DNA from: an uncultured Spirochaetales bacterium
Lineage (GTDB): Bacteria; Spirochaetota; Spirochaetia; Sphaerochaetales; Sphaerochaetaceae
Length of the DNA: 64,000 nt
Direction: 5' to 3'
NCBI GenBank assembly: GCA_949297785.1
Contig: CASFTW010000015.1
Location: forward strand, 39,322-103,321
The number at the start of each line of letters is the position of its first letter. Position 1 is the first letter of the stretch. A program made the translations under genes and the position numbers. Shown here piece by piece: positions 23,714-33,201 of this stretch. The notes beneath the pieces were generated by a model, which was not told where the DNA came from, did no database searches, and saw nothing but the letters and a program-made list of their open reading frames with translations.

Positions 23714-24415
23714 ATGTCTATGAGAAAGATCCTATTTACCGTCATTTCGGTCTGCATCCTCCTCAGCGGATGCACCGTAACCGAGACACTGACGCTGAGC
23801 AATGACGAATCAACTTCCGTTACAGACATTTCAGTAGAACGGTTCTTCATCGATGTCCTCACCGACTTCCAGGAATTCATGCCATCAGGTGATGAGAACA
23901 TAATGGACAAGGCCATCACAAGCTTTGCAGGACAGATTGAGGACACGGATAACGCATACGGCACGCTTTTCGTAAAGAGCGGAGAGAACGAATATACAGG
24001 CACATTCAATTTCGGCAACATAGCTGTGCTTGCAAATGAGCTGGGCGGAATCGAACAGAGCATCATCACGCAGACTGACAACTCTCTCTCCTTCTACTGC
24101 GACATCGACAACTACACCGAGCTTGAAGCAGTCGTTCCGTTCCTTGCGGATCCGAACGTCTCGGTATACCTCGCAAACTATAATGTAGGATACAGCGAAC
24201 AGGATTATTATGACATGATGATCTTTGCAATCGGCGAGCAGGCTCCCGAGGCAATCAGCGGCAGCACAATCACATTCGACATCACGGTTCCCGGCAGAAT
24301 AACATCAGTTGAGGGTGCCGTTCAGACAGGTGAGAACACCATCCGGTATTCATTCCCCCTCATCGATTTCCTGCTGCTTTCCACCCCTCTGTCTTTCTCT
24401 GTACAGTGGGTCTGA
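23714..24415 (+). CDS. Predicted lipoprotein, unknown function
   Basis: A protein of about 233 residues with a lipoprotein signal: MRKILFTVISVCILLSGC, with the lipobox LLSGC giving a modified Cys at about residue 20. ATG 23714 and ATG 23720 are both possible starts, and neither has a strong ribosome-binding site. The mature part starts with T/S-rich sequence and is predicted beta-rich, with no recognisable domain. An envelope location is likely. A perfect 9-bp hairpin follows 43 bp after the stop. Confidence 0.72.
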   Translation: MSMRKILFTVISVCILLSGCTVTETLTLSNDESTSVTDISVERFFIDVLTDFQEFMPSGDENIMDKAITSFAGQIEDTDNAYGTLFVKSGENEYTGTFNFGNIAVLANELGGIEQSIITQTDNSLSFYCDIDNYTELEAVVPFLADPNVSVYLANYNVGYSEQDYYDMMIFAIGEQAPEAISGSTITFDITVPGRITSVEGAVQTGENTIRYSFPLIDFLLLSTPLSFSVQWV

Positions 24416-24458
24416 TCGTTGACAGCATACTTCCTTTAATGCTATTTTCTTAAGCGTT

Positions 24459-24482
24459 GTGTCCTTCTCGTGGGAAGGACAC
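24459..24482 (+). repeat. Perfect 9-bp hairpin after the lipoprotein gene
   Basis: GTGTCCTTC and GAAGGACAC flank a 6-nt loop. No T-run follows, so it may be an RNA stabiliser or a weak, Rho-assisted terminator. It lies 29 bp before the start codon of the PpiD/SurA-like gene. Confidence 0.5.
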
Positions 24483-24511
24483 TGTGCATTTAATAAAAGG
24501 AAGGTCCGCAA

Positions 24512-26011
24512 ATGGCTGATACAGAGAACAGGAATATCGACTTCAAAGACGCATCGAAAGAGTCTGCCAGAGCCGATAAATCACACAACGAGAAGAAACC
24601 GCATAAGAAGAAAAGCTTCGCCTGGTGGGCGGGAGTGATTGTCTTAATTCTGATTTCCATTACCTTCATTCTTCCGGCTACGGGAATTTCATCGCTTTTC
24701 GTTGATTCAAGCATCAAGTTCGGAAGCTACGGCGGAAAGCCGATCGAATATGCCAACGGCAGCGATATGTACAACCAGTATTCATCCCTCTACATGCAGT
24801 ACGGCGGACTCATGGATTCGGCATCACTGCTTCAGCAGGCTTATTACAGCACCGTTGTCTATGAAGCACTCTCCCAGAAAGCTGAGGAGGCAGGAATATA
24901 TGTCTCCGAGGATATGATCAACCAGCGCATTCTCGCCGACGGATACTACAACAACGAAGACGGTGTCTTTGACGAGTCAGTATACAATGCCGCAGGCGTC
25001 GCCGAGAGAACAGGCATCTACAACACCGTAAGGGATCAGCTCCCATATGTCACCGTCGTCAATGACATCACGACACTCGTCTCATCAAATGCAGAAAAAG
25101 AGTTTGTCGCCTCAATGTCCGCCAACGGCAGGACTTTTGAATATGCCGCTTTCGACTACACGGTGTATCCCGAGGACAGAGCTGTCAGCTATGCGAACTC
25201 CAATCCGCAGCCGTTCACACAGATAAATCTCTCAGTTATCAGCAGCTCGACACAGAGCGAGGCGGAAACCGTTCTTGCAGATGCGCAGACAGACCCTGCA
25301 AGCTATGACACAGCTCTCGCTGAGGCTGAAGGCGCCAGCCTTCCCTACTTCTTCTACGAACTTGAAGGTCTGGGAGAAGAAAATGTGAATGCAATCTTCT
25401 CGGCTGATGAAGGCAGCATCGTCGGTCCGTTCCTCAACGGTTCGACATATGATCTCTACCGTATCGACAGTGCTCCTGTTATGCCGGACTTCACACAGGA
25501 AGAAACACTTGCTGCAATCAGGGAGTACATCAACCTGAATGAGCCAGAACTGATCACCGAATACGCAGCGGAGGCAGCAGAGGTGTTCTATGCCGCAGCA
25601 TCTGATGATTATGACGGTGCTCTCGGGCAGGCTGGTCTCACAAGCCATGCAGTAGACATCACAGCACCGAGCGACGGCTCATCTGTAATCATCTCATCAC
25701 TGCAGTACACAGACAGCTACGGACTGCTCAACAGTGCAGCATCTTCCGACAGCGGTTATCTTGAGTCTCTCTTCAAGAGCGAGCCGGGTACTGTCCTTGC
25801 TCCGCACGCCGCCGGCAATGCATACATCGTGACACGCATAGGTGCCGATGAGACTGACAGCGACCAGAGCGGTTTTGTAAAGACATTCTATGATTACGTC
25901 ACATCCTCAAGCGCTCAGAGCGACCTGCAAAATGCAGTATTCATGAGCGACAAGTTTGAAGATCACTTCCTTGAAACATATCTTGAACTCATCGGTGCAT
26001 CAGCAAACTGA
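24512..26011 (+). CDS. Membrane-anchored PpiD/SurA-like periplasmic folding factor
   Basis: A 499-residue protein with a highly charged cytoplasmic N-terminus (EKKPHKKKS), one transmembrane helix (about residues 36-57, WWAGVIVLILISITFILPAT) and a large periplasmic part. The region after the helix (QYSSLYMQYGG, LLQQAYYSTVVYEALSQKAE, ISEDMINQRI-like helices) follows the SurA_N_3 chaperone domain; the C-terminal half shows a rotamase-like repeat (FFYELEGLGEENVNAIFSAD, EGSIVGPFLNGSTYDLYRID) matching the end of a parvulin domain. It is thought to help fold exported proteins. The ribosome-binding site AAGGAAGG is 8-9 nt before the ATG. Confidence 0.82.
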   Translation: MADTENRNIDFKDASKESARADKSHNEKKPHKKKSFAWWAGVIVLILISITFILPATGISSLFVDSSIKFGSYGGKPIEYANGSDMYNQYSSLYMQYGGLMDSASLLQQAYYSTVVYEALSQKAEEAGIYVSEDMINQRILADGYYNNEDGVFDESVYNAAGVAERTGIYNTVRDQLPYVTVVNDITTLVSSNAEKEFVASMSANGRTFEYAAFDYTVYPEDRAVSYANSNPQPFTQINLSVISSSTQSEAETVLADAQTDPASYDTALAEAEGASLPYFFYELEGLGEENVNAIFSADEGSIVGPFLNGSTYDLYRIDSAPVMPDFTQEETLAAIREYINLNEPELITEYAAEAAEVFYAAASDDYDGALGQAGLTSHAVDITAPSDGSSVIISSLQYTDSYGLLNSAASSDSGYLESLFKSEPGTVLAPHAAGNAYIVTRIGADETDSDQSGFVKTFYDYVTSSSAQSDLQNAVFMSDKFEDHFLETYLELIGASAN

Positions 26012-26033
26012 GGATTTCAGGGTTCCATATGAC

Positions 26034-26066
26034 AGGCACGGCAAATAAGCTGTGCCTTTCTTTTTT
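26034..26066 (+). terminator. Intrinsic terminator after the PpiD-like gene
   Basis: AGGCACGGC (26034-26042) and GCTGTGCCT (26049-26057) form a 9-bp stem with one G-T pair and a 6-nt loop, followed by TTC and six T residues. Confidence 0.85.
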
Positions 26067-26091
26067 CCCGATTTTGTCTATACTTTAGTTT

Positions 26092-27096
26092 ATGGATGAA
26101 GCAGAAGTAAAAAGCATCGTTCCCCTTCTGGACAAAAACAGAATTCCTTTGAAGAACAAGTGGGCACGGCACCCGTATTTTGCCTACAACAGACGGAACC
26201 TGAAGTGTTTTCCTCTCTCACTCTGGCAGTGGAACGTCTGTACTGTGATCAACAGCAGAAAGGAATATATGCTGAATCTCTTTTTCTCGGATTTCGGCTC
26301 ATGCGGTTTTTTCCAGATCACATATACAGATCTGCGCAAAGGTTCATGCGCTTCCATCAGCAGCAGGAAATGCTTTACGCTTTACCGTACGGGGCTTATG
26401 GATACCTCCGGTGAAAATGAAAGTGCGACTTATCTTGACAGGGACAATCTGATGACGCTCTCCCTGATAAAGAAAGGTCTGGACAGACATATGATATTCA
26501 ATGCACCTTTCCTCACTCTCCCTGATGGCAGCCGTGGTCTTCTCGGCGATTTCTCACTCTCCCAGAGTCTTGAAAAGGAAAGTCTTTGCACTGTAAGCGG
26601 ATGGGAAGGAAAGGACAGAAAATTCCGTCTGTGCGAGATGATTCCGGCTCTTGAGGTCTCCGGCGGTTTCATAAGAAAGAACGGTAGGAAAGACTATATC
26701 GCTGAAGACAATGCACTTGCCATCCTTGAGTGGCACAGAGGTGTATGGAACAGGAAAAGCAGTGTCACCCAAGCCTTCGCATCCTCCCTATCAGATGAAG
26801 GAAATCTCTCACTCACCTTCGGCTTCGGGGAGCATGACAACGCTGTTTTCATAAACGGCAGGCTGTACAATACCGGACGGGTGACAATGGACGGCAGCAA
26901 CCTCACGGACGGGAACGGATGCATAAACCTCCGCTTCACCCGGCTTGCAAAGTGTGAAGACAGATACAGAGGACCGGGTGTATCACTCAGACGCAGACAG
27001 GATTACGGAGTATTTGACGGCGAAATGATCATTGAAGGAAGGCCGGTGAAAGTATCAGCAATGCCGGGTGCTCTCTGCACACTGTCCACCCCATGA
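26092..27096 (+). CDS. DUF2804-family protein
   Basis: A 334-residue protein of the DUF2804 family: N-terminal KNKWARHPYFAYNRRNLK, then WQWNVCTVINSRKEYMLNLF and FGSCGFFQITYTDL; the second half has LEWHRGVWNRKSSVTQAFAS and the C-terminal DYGVFDGEMIIEG characteristic of the family. The fold is thought to be beta-rich and lipocalin/hydroxyneurosporene-synthase-like; substrate and role are unknown. No signal peptide is visible. It starts after the terminator at 26034-26066 and stands alone before the helicase gene. Confidence 0.85.
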   Translation: MDEAEVKSIVPLLDKNRIPLKNKWARHPYFAYNRRNLKCFPLSLWQWNVCTVINSRKEYMLNLFFSDFGSCGFFQITYTDLRKGSCASISSRKCFTLYRTGLMDTSGENESATYLDRDNLMTLSLIKKGLDRHMIFNAPFLTLPDGSRGLLGDFSLSQSLEKESLCTVSGWEGKDRKFRLCEMIPALEVSGGFIRKNGRKDYIAEDNALAILEWHRGVWNRKSSVTQAFASSLSDEGNLSLTFGFGEHDNAVFINGRLYNTGRVTMDGSNLTDGNGCINLRFTRLAKCEDRYRGPGVSLRRRQDYGVFDGEMIIEGRPVKVSAMPGALCTLSTP

Positions 27097-27162
27097 CGCT
27101 TGACCATCGCCGGTAAAACAAATATAGTCATTCAGCCGACTTAAAATTAACAAGGACACATG

Positions 27163-28971
27163 ATGAGTGAAATAACACATGAAGGTTTCAAAAACCTCGG
27201 CCTCAGCGATGCCACGCTGAGGGCACTTGAGAAAAAAGGATTTCAGGAGCCGACTGAAATACAGAGAGAATGCATTCCCCTTCTTCTGGAGAAGGACAGT
27301 GATGTCATAGGACAGGCGCAGACCGGGACCGGCAAGACTGCTGCATTTGCACTTCCCGTCCTGGAACGTCTTGATGCCGGTGACAAAACCACACAGGCTC
27401 TTATTCTCACTCCTACCAGAGAACTTGCAATGCAGGTTGCAGAGGAGATCAATTCGCTCAAATGGAGCCGCTCAATAACCGTTGAGCCGATCTACGGCGG
27501 GACAAGTTACGAAAACCAGTTCAAAAAACTGAAGAAGGGTATACAGATAGTAGTAGGTACACCGGGCCGTATCCAGGATCATCTTGAACGTGGAACCCTT
27601 GATATCTCACACCTGAAATTTGCCGTGCTGGATGAAGCCGACGAGATGCTTGACATGGGCTTCATTGAAGACATTGAAACGATTCTCTCCAGAACAAATG
27701 ATGATAAGCGCATGCTGCTTTTCTCCGCGACGATGCCGGATGAGATTCTCCGTCTCGCGAAGACGTTCATGAAGAACACTGAGATCGTCAGGATAAAAAA
27801 GAACAGGGAGGAAGAAAACCTCACCAGCCAGTATTACTGCTTCCTGAGAGAAAGCGACAAGATTGAAGTGCTTACAAGGATAATAGACAGTGCATCATCT
27901 TTCTATGCGATAATCTTCTGCAAGACAAAACTGCAGTGCGAAGAGATCGGACGCAAGCTTATGGAAAGAGGATATGAAGCTGAAGCGCTCCATGGAGACC
28001 TCTCCCAGAAGCAGAGGGAAATAATACTGCAGAAGATGAGGGATCATAAGATCAGCATACTTGTCGCGACCGATGTGGCCGCCCGCGGCATCGACATAAG
28101 CGAACTCACGCATGTGATAAACTTCACCCTTCCCTCCGACGGTGAAGTCTATACCCACCGCATAGGGCGCACCGGACGTGCCGGTCATAAGGGCTGTGCA
28201 ATAACATTCGTCACCTCTGCGGAAAAAAGACGCTTCCTCTTCATACGACGCACCGTCAAGGGTGAGATCGAAGAGTACAGGATTCCAAGTGCTGACGAGA
28301 TTTTAATGGCAAAGAAAGAAAGAATTGAAGCCGAAGTGATCAAGGCGCTTGAGAAAGAGTGCGGGGATTATGACGGCATGGCTTCATCCCTTCTGGAGAA
28401 AAGCGATGCGGCAAGTCTCGTGAAAGCCCTGCTCCGCCTGCATTACGGAAATGATCTGGACAAGAGCCAGTACCACACCATAAAAGCGCTGGATGAAAAA
28501 CGTGAAAAGCCGAAAACAGGCAGAAGAGTGGCAGAAAGCCGGCAGTCCTTCACACGGCTTTTCTTTGCAAAGGGCAGAAATGACAAGTTCACAAAACGCT
28601 ATCTTGCAAACACCATAATTGAGGAATGCGGTGTGAGGGATGAGGACCTGCAGGATATTCAGGTCATGGAAGCATTCAGTTTCGTTAATGTTCCATCCTC
28701 TCTCGCCGGGTACATCATAGAGGCATTTAGGGACAAAGGAGAAGGAGGACGTCCTCTTATCGTAAGGGCAAGACCGGAGGAAGGACACAAGAAGAGCACA
28801 TCTTCACTGCCGCTGAAGACGAAGAAGCCGTCTGCAAAGACCAGAGTCCGCAGCAGGAAAGGCTGGCAGGATGAAGTCCAGCCATACGGAAGGGACACTT
28901 ATGTTGAAGACTTCATTCCACGTGCGAAAAAGAAAGAGCACGGGAAATACAGCAAAAAGAAAAAGAAATGA
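27163..28971 (+). CDS. deaD: DEAD-box ATP-dependent RNA helicase with DbpA-type RNA-binding tail
   Basis: A 602-residue DEAD-box helicase. The Q motif (GFQEPTEIQ) is at about residue 26, Walker A AQTGTGKT at about 52, the DEAD box VLDEADEML at about 155, the SATMP motif at about 190, and HRIGRTGRAG at about 330. Residues 455-540 form a DbpA-type RNA-recognition domain (RLFFAKGRNDKFTKRYL, then AFSFVNVPSSLAGYII), followed by a basic tail ending in KKKKK. It probably remodels structured RNA in ribosome assembly or mRNA turnover. Two ATGs occur at 27160 and 27163; spacing to AAGGAC favours the second. Confidence 0.93.
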   Translation: MSEITHEGFKNLGLSDATLRALEKKGFQEPTEIQRECIPLLLEKDSDVIGQAQTGTGKTAAFALPVLERLDAGDKTTQALILTPTRELAMQVAEEINSLKWSRSITVEPIYGGTSYENQFKKLKKGIQIVVGTPGRIQDHLERGTLDISHLKFAVLDEADEMLDMGFIEDIETILSRTNDDKRMLLFSATMPDEILRLAKTFMKNTEIVRIKKNREEENLTSQYYCFLRESDKIEVLTRIIDSASSFYAIIFCKTKLQCEEIGRKLMERGYEAEALHGDLSQKQREIILQKMRDHKISILVATDVAARGIDISELTHVINFTLPSDGEVYTHRIGRTGRAGHKGCAITFVTSAEKRRFLFIRRTVKGEIEEYRIPSADEILMAKKERIEAEVIKALEKECGDYDGMASSLLEKSDAASLVKALLRLHYGNDLDKSQYHTIKALDEKREKPKTGRRVAESRQSFTRLFFAKGRNDKFTKRYLANTIIEECGVRDEDLQDIQVMEAFSFVNVPSSLAGYIIEAFRDKGEGGRPLIVRARPEEGHKKSTSSLPLKTKKPSAKTRVRSRKGWQDEVQPYGRDTYVEDFIPRAKKKEHGKYSKKKKK

Positions 28972-28985
28972 GAAAAAAAATGAAG

Positions 28986-29010
28986 AATCCAGCCTCGCAG
29001 CTGGATTTTT
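28986..29010. terminator. Intrinsic terminator shared by convergent genes
   Basis: AATCCAGC (28986-28993) pairs with GCTGGATT (29000-29007) across a 6-nt loop and is followed by T residues on the plus strand. On the minus strand it is followed by TTCTTCA and the T-rich stretch TTTTTTTTC, so it can end both the helicase and the patatin transcripts. Confidence 0.8.
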
Positions 29011-29012
29011 CA

Positions 29013-31091
29013 TCATCTTGTGACCGTGAATCTCAGAGAACCTATGAAACCTTCCGTAAGACTGTCATACCCTGCCCTTATCGTAATCGGAATATTCTGC
29101 AGACCTATGAGGGAAAGCTCGAACTGAAGCTCCACTCCCGTGGAGAAAGCAGGCTCCGGCCCCTTGTTGAAAAGCAGATCGCAGTACAATGACAGTTCAA
29201 GGTAATCAGCCATGAGCAGCTCTCCGAATGATGGCGCTGCTGTGAATGCATAGCCGAATGACAGGGGCAAAAGCAGGAAATAGTTCTGTGCTCTGGAATC
29301 AGGCTCGGGAACAGCATTCAGATTATTATCGTTCGTAAGGAATCCGTCTGAAGGATAAAGCGGCACGCCATGCTGTCCGTCAACGGCAAAACGGGAAAAG
29401 AGCCCTACATCCAGATAGAACGAAGTCAGACTTGGAAGCAGGTAGAGCCGCGTCTCCGCACCGCCCTGCAGATAATGGTGGAGATCGCTGTCAATGGAAT
29501 CAGCATACATTATGTAGCCGAAATTCATGTCAAGGCGTGCATAATCGAAAAGGTTGAGATCCCCCTGGAACTGTGCAGACAGAAGAAGCTGGTCATCATC
29601 CGGACCGTCCTTGAATTCCTCATACATTTCAAATGCCTGATTGAACTCTATTGAAAAGAGATCTGATGAATAGATTTTGTAATCGAAACCCTGACGGACA
29701 TAAAGATCAGGTATGTACCACTTGGAGTTGTTGCCGAACGTGGCGGCGCCGTAAAGCGAAAGCCTGATCTGACTGACCGGATAGAATTCGATTGAGGATG
29801 AAATCAGGAAATCCGAACTGGTATTCCTGTTTGCGGTCAGATCGAATGCACCTCCGGCCAGGATGGAAAACTCGAACATGCGGCTGGACCATCTGTACTC
29901 CATCCCGATATCGAAAGTGTTTCTCAGATAATACGGGTAACTGCTGTCCTGGAACGAGTAAATGCCGAGTGATATCGTATTTGAAGACTGAGGCTGTTCG
30001 ACGCGCGAATAATAGTACTGGTTCATTCTGGCCTTGTCGATGCGCTCCTGATATATCTCGCGGTTATCCAGAATCTCCTGTGAAATACCGTGCTTATACA
30101 AGAGCGACAGCTCATCCGCCATCCCGGCTGCACTCTCGTATCCTATCTCCGACATCTCGGCTGCAGCACCGAAGTCCATGAAACTGAACTGCTCGACCGC
30201 ACAGCGTATCCATATCATGTCATCCATATGGGCCCTTATGTCAGTGGCGGCATTCTGGCGTTTTACAATCTCAAATGCAGTGTTTATTATGTTAAGCGGA
30301 TTTTTCAGGTTAAGCTCATCGTTGTCATAAAACGTCGTGGACACTATGACGGTATCGCTGTAATCATATGCGATCGAGATCGGTGCAAGGTTGACGATTC
30401 CCCCGTCAAGCAGCAGATGCCCTTTGTACTCCTGAGGAGGAAAGTAGACAGGAAGCGCAAATGACGCGATCAGGATATCACTGACGGTTCCCTCCATTAT
30501 CCGTATCTCTCTTTTTGTGACAAGGTCCTGGCTCACCACCATGACCGGGATGACAAGGTCCTCAAGCTGGAGATCCGCCCCTATAACCGACTCAACAAGT
30601 CCCTTGAAACCGGTAGGATCAAGGATTCCTCCCTCCACAGGCAGTGTCAGTTTGAAAAATGTGGAGAGATCCCCTGATGTGATCACCGACATAATCTGCT
30701 GGGGGGAAAGTCCTGCGGCATAAAGCACTGCAATGATCGAGCCCATGGAATTGGAAATGATGAAGTCCGGCTCAATACCGTTCTCCTCCATATACTCAAG
30801 CACGCCCAGATGCGCAAATGCACGTGCACTGCCTCCGGTAAGCACAAGGCCTATGGGATCTCTCTCTCCGCCTGTTCTCTCAAGGATCCTGCTTCTGAAT
30901 TCCTCTTCGCCGTATGCTATTGGGATATCAGCGAGAATGAGATCATCTTCGGAAAGGCCTTCTGCTGTATATATGAGTGTGGAACCGTCTGCACCCCCTA
31001 TGATTCCCGGGATCGCATCAGCGCCGGAATCAGAGGCAGACAGAATAAGTGAACACATCATGAAAAGGAAGACTAATATCTTTTTTCTCAT
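29013..31091 (-). CDS. Patatin-like phospholipase with C-terminal outer-membrane barrel
   Basis: A 692-residue exported protein: signal peptide (residues 1-19), patatin domain at about 80-300 and a beta-barrel-like C-terminal half rich in alternating hydrophobic strands, ending GSLRFTVTR. The oxyanion loop is LTGGSARAFAH (about 84-94), the nucleophile Ser115 is in ISNSMGS, and the catalytic Asp is in LLLDGGIVN. The elbow has Ser in place of the first Gly of GxSxG. The layout matches the PlpD/type Vd or RssA-with-barrel proteins, which place a lipase on or in the outer membrane. GGGGGG precedes the ATG by 8 nt. Confidence 0.85.
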   Translation of the reverse strand: MRKKILVFLFMMCSLILSASDSGADAIPGIIGGADGSTLIYTAEGLSEDDLILADIPIAYGEEEFRSRILERTGGERDPIGLVLTGGSARAFAHLGVLEYMEENGIEPDFIISNSMGSIIAVLYAAGLSPQQIMSVITSGDLSTFFKLTLPVEGGILDPTGFKGLVESVIGADLQLEDLVIPVMVVSQDLVTKREIRIMEGTVSDILIASFALPVYFPPQEYKGHLLLDGGIVNLAPISIAYDYSDTVIVSTTFYDNDELNLKNPLNIINTAFEIVKRQNAATDIRAHMDDMIWIRCAVEQFSFMDFGAAAEMSEIGYESAAGMADELSLLYKHGISQEILDNREIYQERIDKARMNQYYYSRVEQPQSSNTISLGIYSFQDSSYPYYLRNTFDIGMEYRWSSRMFEFSILAGGAFDLTANRNTSSDFLISSSIEFYPVSQIRLSLYGAATFGNNSKWYIPDLYVRQGFDYKIYSSDLFSIEFNQAFEMYEEFKDGPDDDQLLLSAQFQGDLNLFDYARLDMNFGYIMYADSIDSDLHHYLQGGAETRLYLLPSLTSFYLDVGLFSRFAVDGQHGVPLYPSDGFLTNDNNLNAVPEPDSRAQNYFLLLPLSFGYAFTAAPSFGELLMADYLELSLYCDLLFNKGPEPAFSTGVELQFELSLIGLQNIPITIRAGYDSLTEGFIGSLRFTVTR

Positions 31092-31232
31092 AAGAGATCC
31101 CCCCGAGAAACACTTTTTTAATATAACTCAAGTACTTACAATTTTCAATGCATGGGGAAACTGGGACAAAACAGCCCCATCCGGCATATAAAACAAAAAC
31201 AACTCCTTATACAACAAGGAGCTGTTCATTTC

Positions 31233-31316
31233 TAGCCGCAATCGGGATCGAACCGATATGGTATTACTACCGGCAGATTTTGAGTCTACTGCGTCTACCA
31301 ATTCCGCCATGCGGCC
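31233..31316 (-). tRNA. tRNA-Leu (anticodon CAA)
   Basis: An 84-nt tRNA on the minus strand. Acceptor GGCCGCA pairs with TGCGGCT (G-T first pair), followed by discriminator A; the D-arm starts TGGCGGAATTGGTAGACGC as in bacterial tRNA-Leu; the anticodon loop CTCAAAA gives CAA; a long class II variable arm (CCGGTAGTAATACC) is followed by the T-arm ATCGG-TTCGATC-CCGAT. CCA is not encoded. It decodes UUG. Confidence 0.95.
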
Positions 31317-31437
31317 GGTACTCTGTAGAATCCTAAAGAAAAGAATACTGCAAGTCAATAGACAAAAATACACCCGGACAGACCTTATCGGAAAGCCGGG
31401 CGCTTTGTTTCCGCCTGTCTCAGGCAGACAAAGTTTC

Positions 31438-31554
31438 TTATTCCTCTACGACTTCAAAGTCCTCCGGACCTGCGCCGCATACCGGACATACGAAATCTTC
31501 AGGAAGGCTGTCGCCCTCATATTCATATCCGCACAATACACATCTGTACTTCAT
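31438..31554 (-). CDS. Minimal rubredoxin-like protein
   Basis: A 38-residue protein with both rubredoxin knuckles, CVLCGY (C5, C8) and CPVCGA (C23, C26), and a final F-E pair, forming a Fe(Cys)4 site for one-electron transfer. Ordinary rubredoxins have about 52 residues; here the loop between the knuckles is about 14 residues, as in the rubrerythrin C-terminal domain. I start at the ATG at 31554 because AAGGAG lies 6 nt upstream; the longer ORF has no ribosome-binding site. It probably serves in oxidative-stress or redox shuttling in an anaerobe. Confidence 0.87.
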   Translation of the reverse strand: MKYRCVLCGYEYEGDSLPEDFVCPVCGAGPEDFEVVEE

Positions 31555-31647
31555 AGCTGTCTCCTTATCAAGAATCGTTACTGATAATTTACCACGCAAG
31601 AGGCCAAAAGGCAAGCTCAAATTTTAACAATACATCTGTCCTGCATG

Positions 31648-32724
31648 TCATTTGCTGAGATCGACATCGACATGCCTGTACACCTGTTCATAGCGTGCGG
31701 TGGAATTCGACTTGAGCAGCAGTATCGGCTGAAGCCTGTATGAATTCTTCAGCGCGAGTTTCTTCACAAGATGCTCGATAAGCAGTTTCAGGGCTGTGTA
31801 CCCGATATATGCAGGACGGTTGTCGATCACGGCATCAAGGATTCCGCTGTGGAGTGCATCATAGCTCTCATAGAAAATCTCACTGCCGATGAAAGCCGCA
31901 CACTTCCCGCTTTCCTTCATTGCATTGATGCACTTTAGCGTATTGCGGGCACAGGATGCATAGACTGCCACAGGCTTCTTCTCATCCAAGTATGACTTTA
32001 TGATGCTGTAGGCATCACTGCTGTCAGGATTCAGGGAAACCACCTCGACATCAATATCGCTGCGGCGCTGCATTATCTCATTTCTGGCATTTAACGCACT
32101 TTCATCCCCGAGATTCATTTCCTGACTGAATATCACGGCCCTTCCGGATGAATGCACAAACTTGGAAATGAGCTCTCCTGCCAGACATCCGCTGGCGCAT
32201 CCGTCCATACCGACTGTGATGATCCTGCTGTTCTCGATCGGACTGCTTTCCATGGCGATAACAGGAATGCCTGATGCAATGATCTTCTCAAGTGCAGGGA
32301 TATATTTTTCAGGAATCGAGAGAACATGCATCAGAACAGCATCGAAATTACCCTCTTTTCCGCCCGCGATGGATGCAAGAAAGCCCGCATCCACATCCTG
32401 TCTGGAATATGTGAAGAATTTGTAGTCTATCCGGAACTGGGAGAACTCCTGCTGACAGTACTCAAGCCCACGGCGGAGCCTGTCAGTGAAAAACGGCGAT
32501 GCATCATCATGCGCGCTCAGGATAACTGCGATATTCACCTTCTTCATTCCAAGTGAAGCTGCGTAATAGTTGACCGCATACCCCTCTTCAGCGGCAATCT
32601 TAAGAATTTTCTCACGCATTGCATCAGAACAGTCCTTCTTGCCGGTAAGGGCACGATGGACCGTAGTGATTGAGACTCCGGCCTTCTGTGCAATGCTTTT
32701 GAGACTAGAATTATTCTTTTGCAT
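31648..32724 (-). CDS. LacI-family transcriptional regulator
   Basis: A 358-residue regulator with an N-terminal LacI HTH (SLKSIAQKAGVSITTVHRAL, then the hinge region ILKIAAEEGYAVNYYAASLG) and a periplasmic-binding-protein-like sensor domain (NIAVILSAHDDASPFFTDRL, GIPVIAMESS, CIN/AFIGSEIF, AYIGYTALKLLIEHL). It should bind a sugar-type effector. The ATG has GGAG 5 nt upstream. No adjacent sugar operon on the same strand, so the target is either itself or distant genes. The 140-bp gap to the TrpR-like gene holds its promoter region. Confidence 0.92.
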   Translation of the reverse strand: MQKNNSSLKSIAQKAGVSITTVHRALTGKKDCSDAMREKILKIAAEEGYAVNYYAASLGMKKVNIAVILSAHDDASPFFTDRLRRGLEYCQQEFSQFRIDYKFFTYSRQDVDAGFLASIAGGKEGNFDAVLMHVLSIPEKYIPALEKIIASGIPVIAMESSPIENSRIITVGMDGCASGCLAGELISKFVHSSGRAVIFSQEMNLGDESALNARNEIMQRRSDIDVEVVSLNPDSSDAYSIIKSYLDEKKPVAVYASCARNTLKCINAMKESGKCAAFIGSEIFYESYDALHSGILDAVIDNRPAYIGYTALKLLIEHLVKKLALKNSYRLQPILLLKSNSTARYEQVYRHVDVDLSK

Positions 32725-32862
32725 CTGAACTCCAAGACGTCAAGTTTTCATAACCACTATCGTTCACTTTAGTCTAGAGCGTTGAAGAAAAGACGTAAAT
32801 ACTTTTATCAATGTAATTTTTACGCAACTGACAGGTATGGGGAAAGTGTGCGTGCAGGTTTT

Positions 32863-33201
32863 TCAGATATGAAGATGATCATCATAGCGTTCGGAAAGCC
32901 GTGCTTTTATGTACCCGTTCTTTTTCTTGAGCATCTTTGATCCCCTTGTTATGCGGCACAGGCTTATTTTCAGGTTTCTGGCTATCGTGCGCTGGGGTAC
33001 ATGCTCATACAGGTCGTTCATGAGTTTCCACCTGATCGTGAAGTCCTTTATCTCGGCATCCGTGAACATATCCTCAAAAAGAGCTTTCATGTCATCAGTG
33101 CTGCTGACTTCGGTGAACAGTCTGATCAGCTCATTGTAGGAATTTTCCAGATTAACCGTGCTTTCCTCTGTTTTTTTCTTAGTCAATTTCAAATTCTCCA
33201 T
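32863..33201 (-). CDS. TrpR-like (YerC/TrpR family) DNA-binding repressor
   Basis: A 112-residue protein with the Trp-repressor fold signature: LFEDMFTDAEIKDFTIRWKL, a helix-turn-helix LMNDLYEHVPQRTIARNLKI and SLCRITRGSKMLKK, where SLCKITRG is the family hallmark. It is probably a repressor responding to tryptophan or another small ligand. Its start overlaps the cardiolipin synthase stop by one nucleotide (TGATG), so it is translated with the lipid gene and no trp biosynthesis gene is nearby. Confidence 0.85.
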   Translation of the reverse strand: MENLKLTKKKTEESTVNLENSYNELIRLFTEVSSTDDMKALFEDMFTDAEIKDFTIRWKLMNDLYEHVPQRTIARNLKISLCRITRGSKMLKKKNGYIKARLSERYDDHLHI

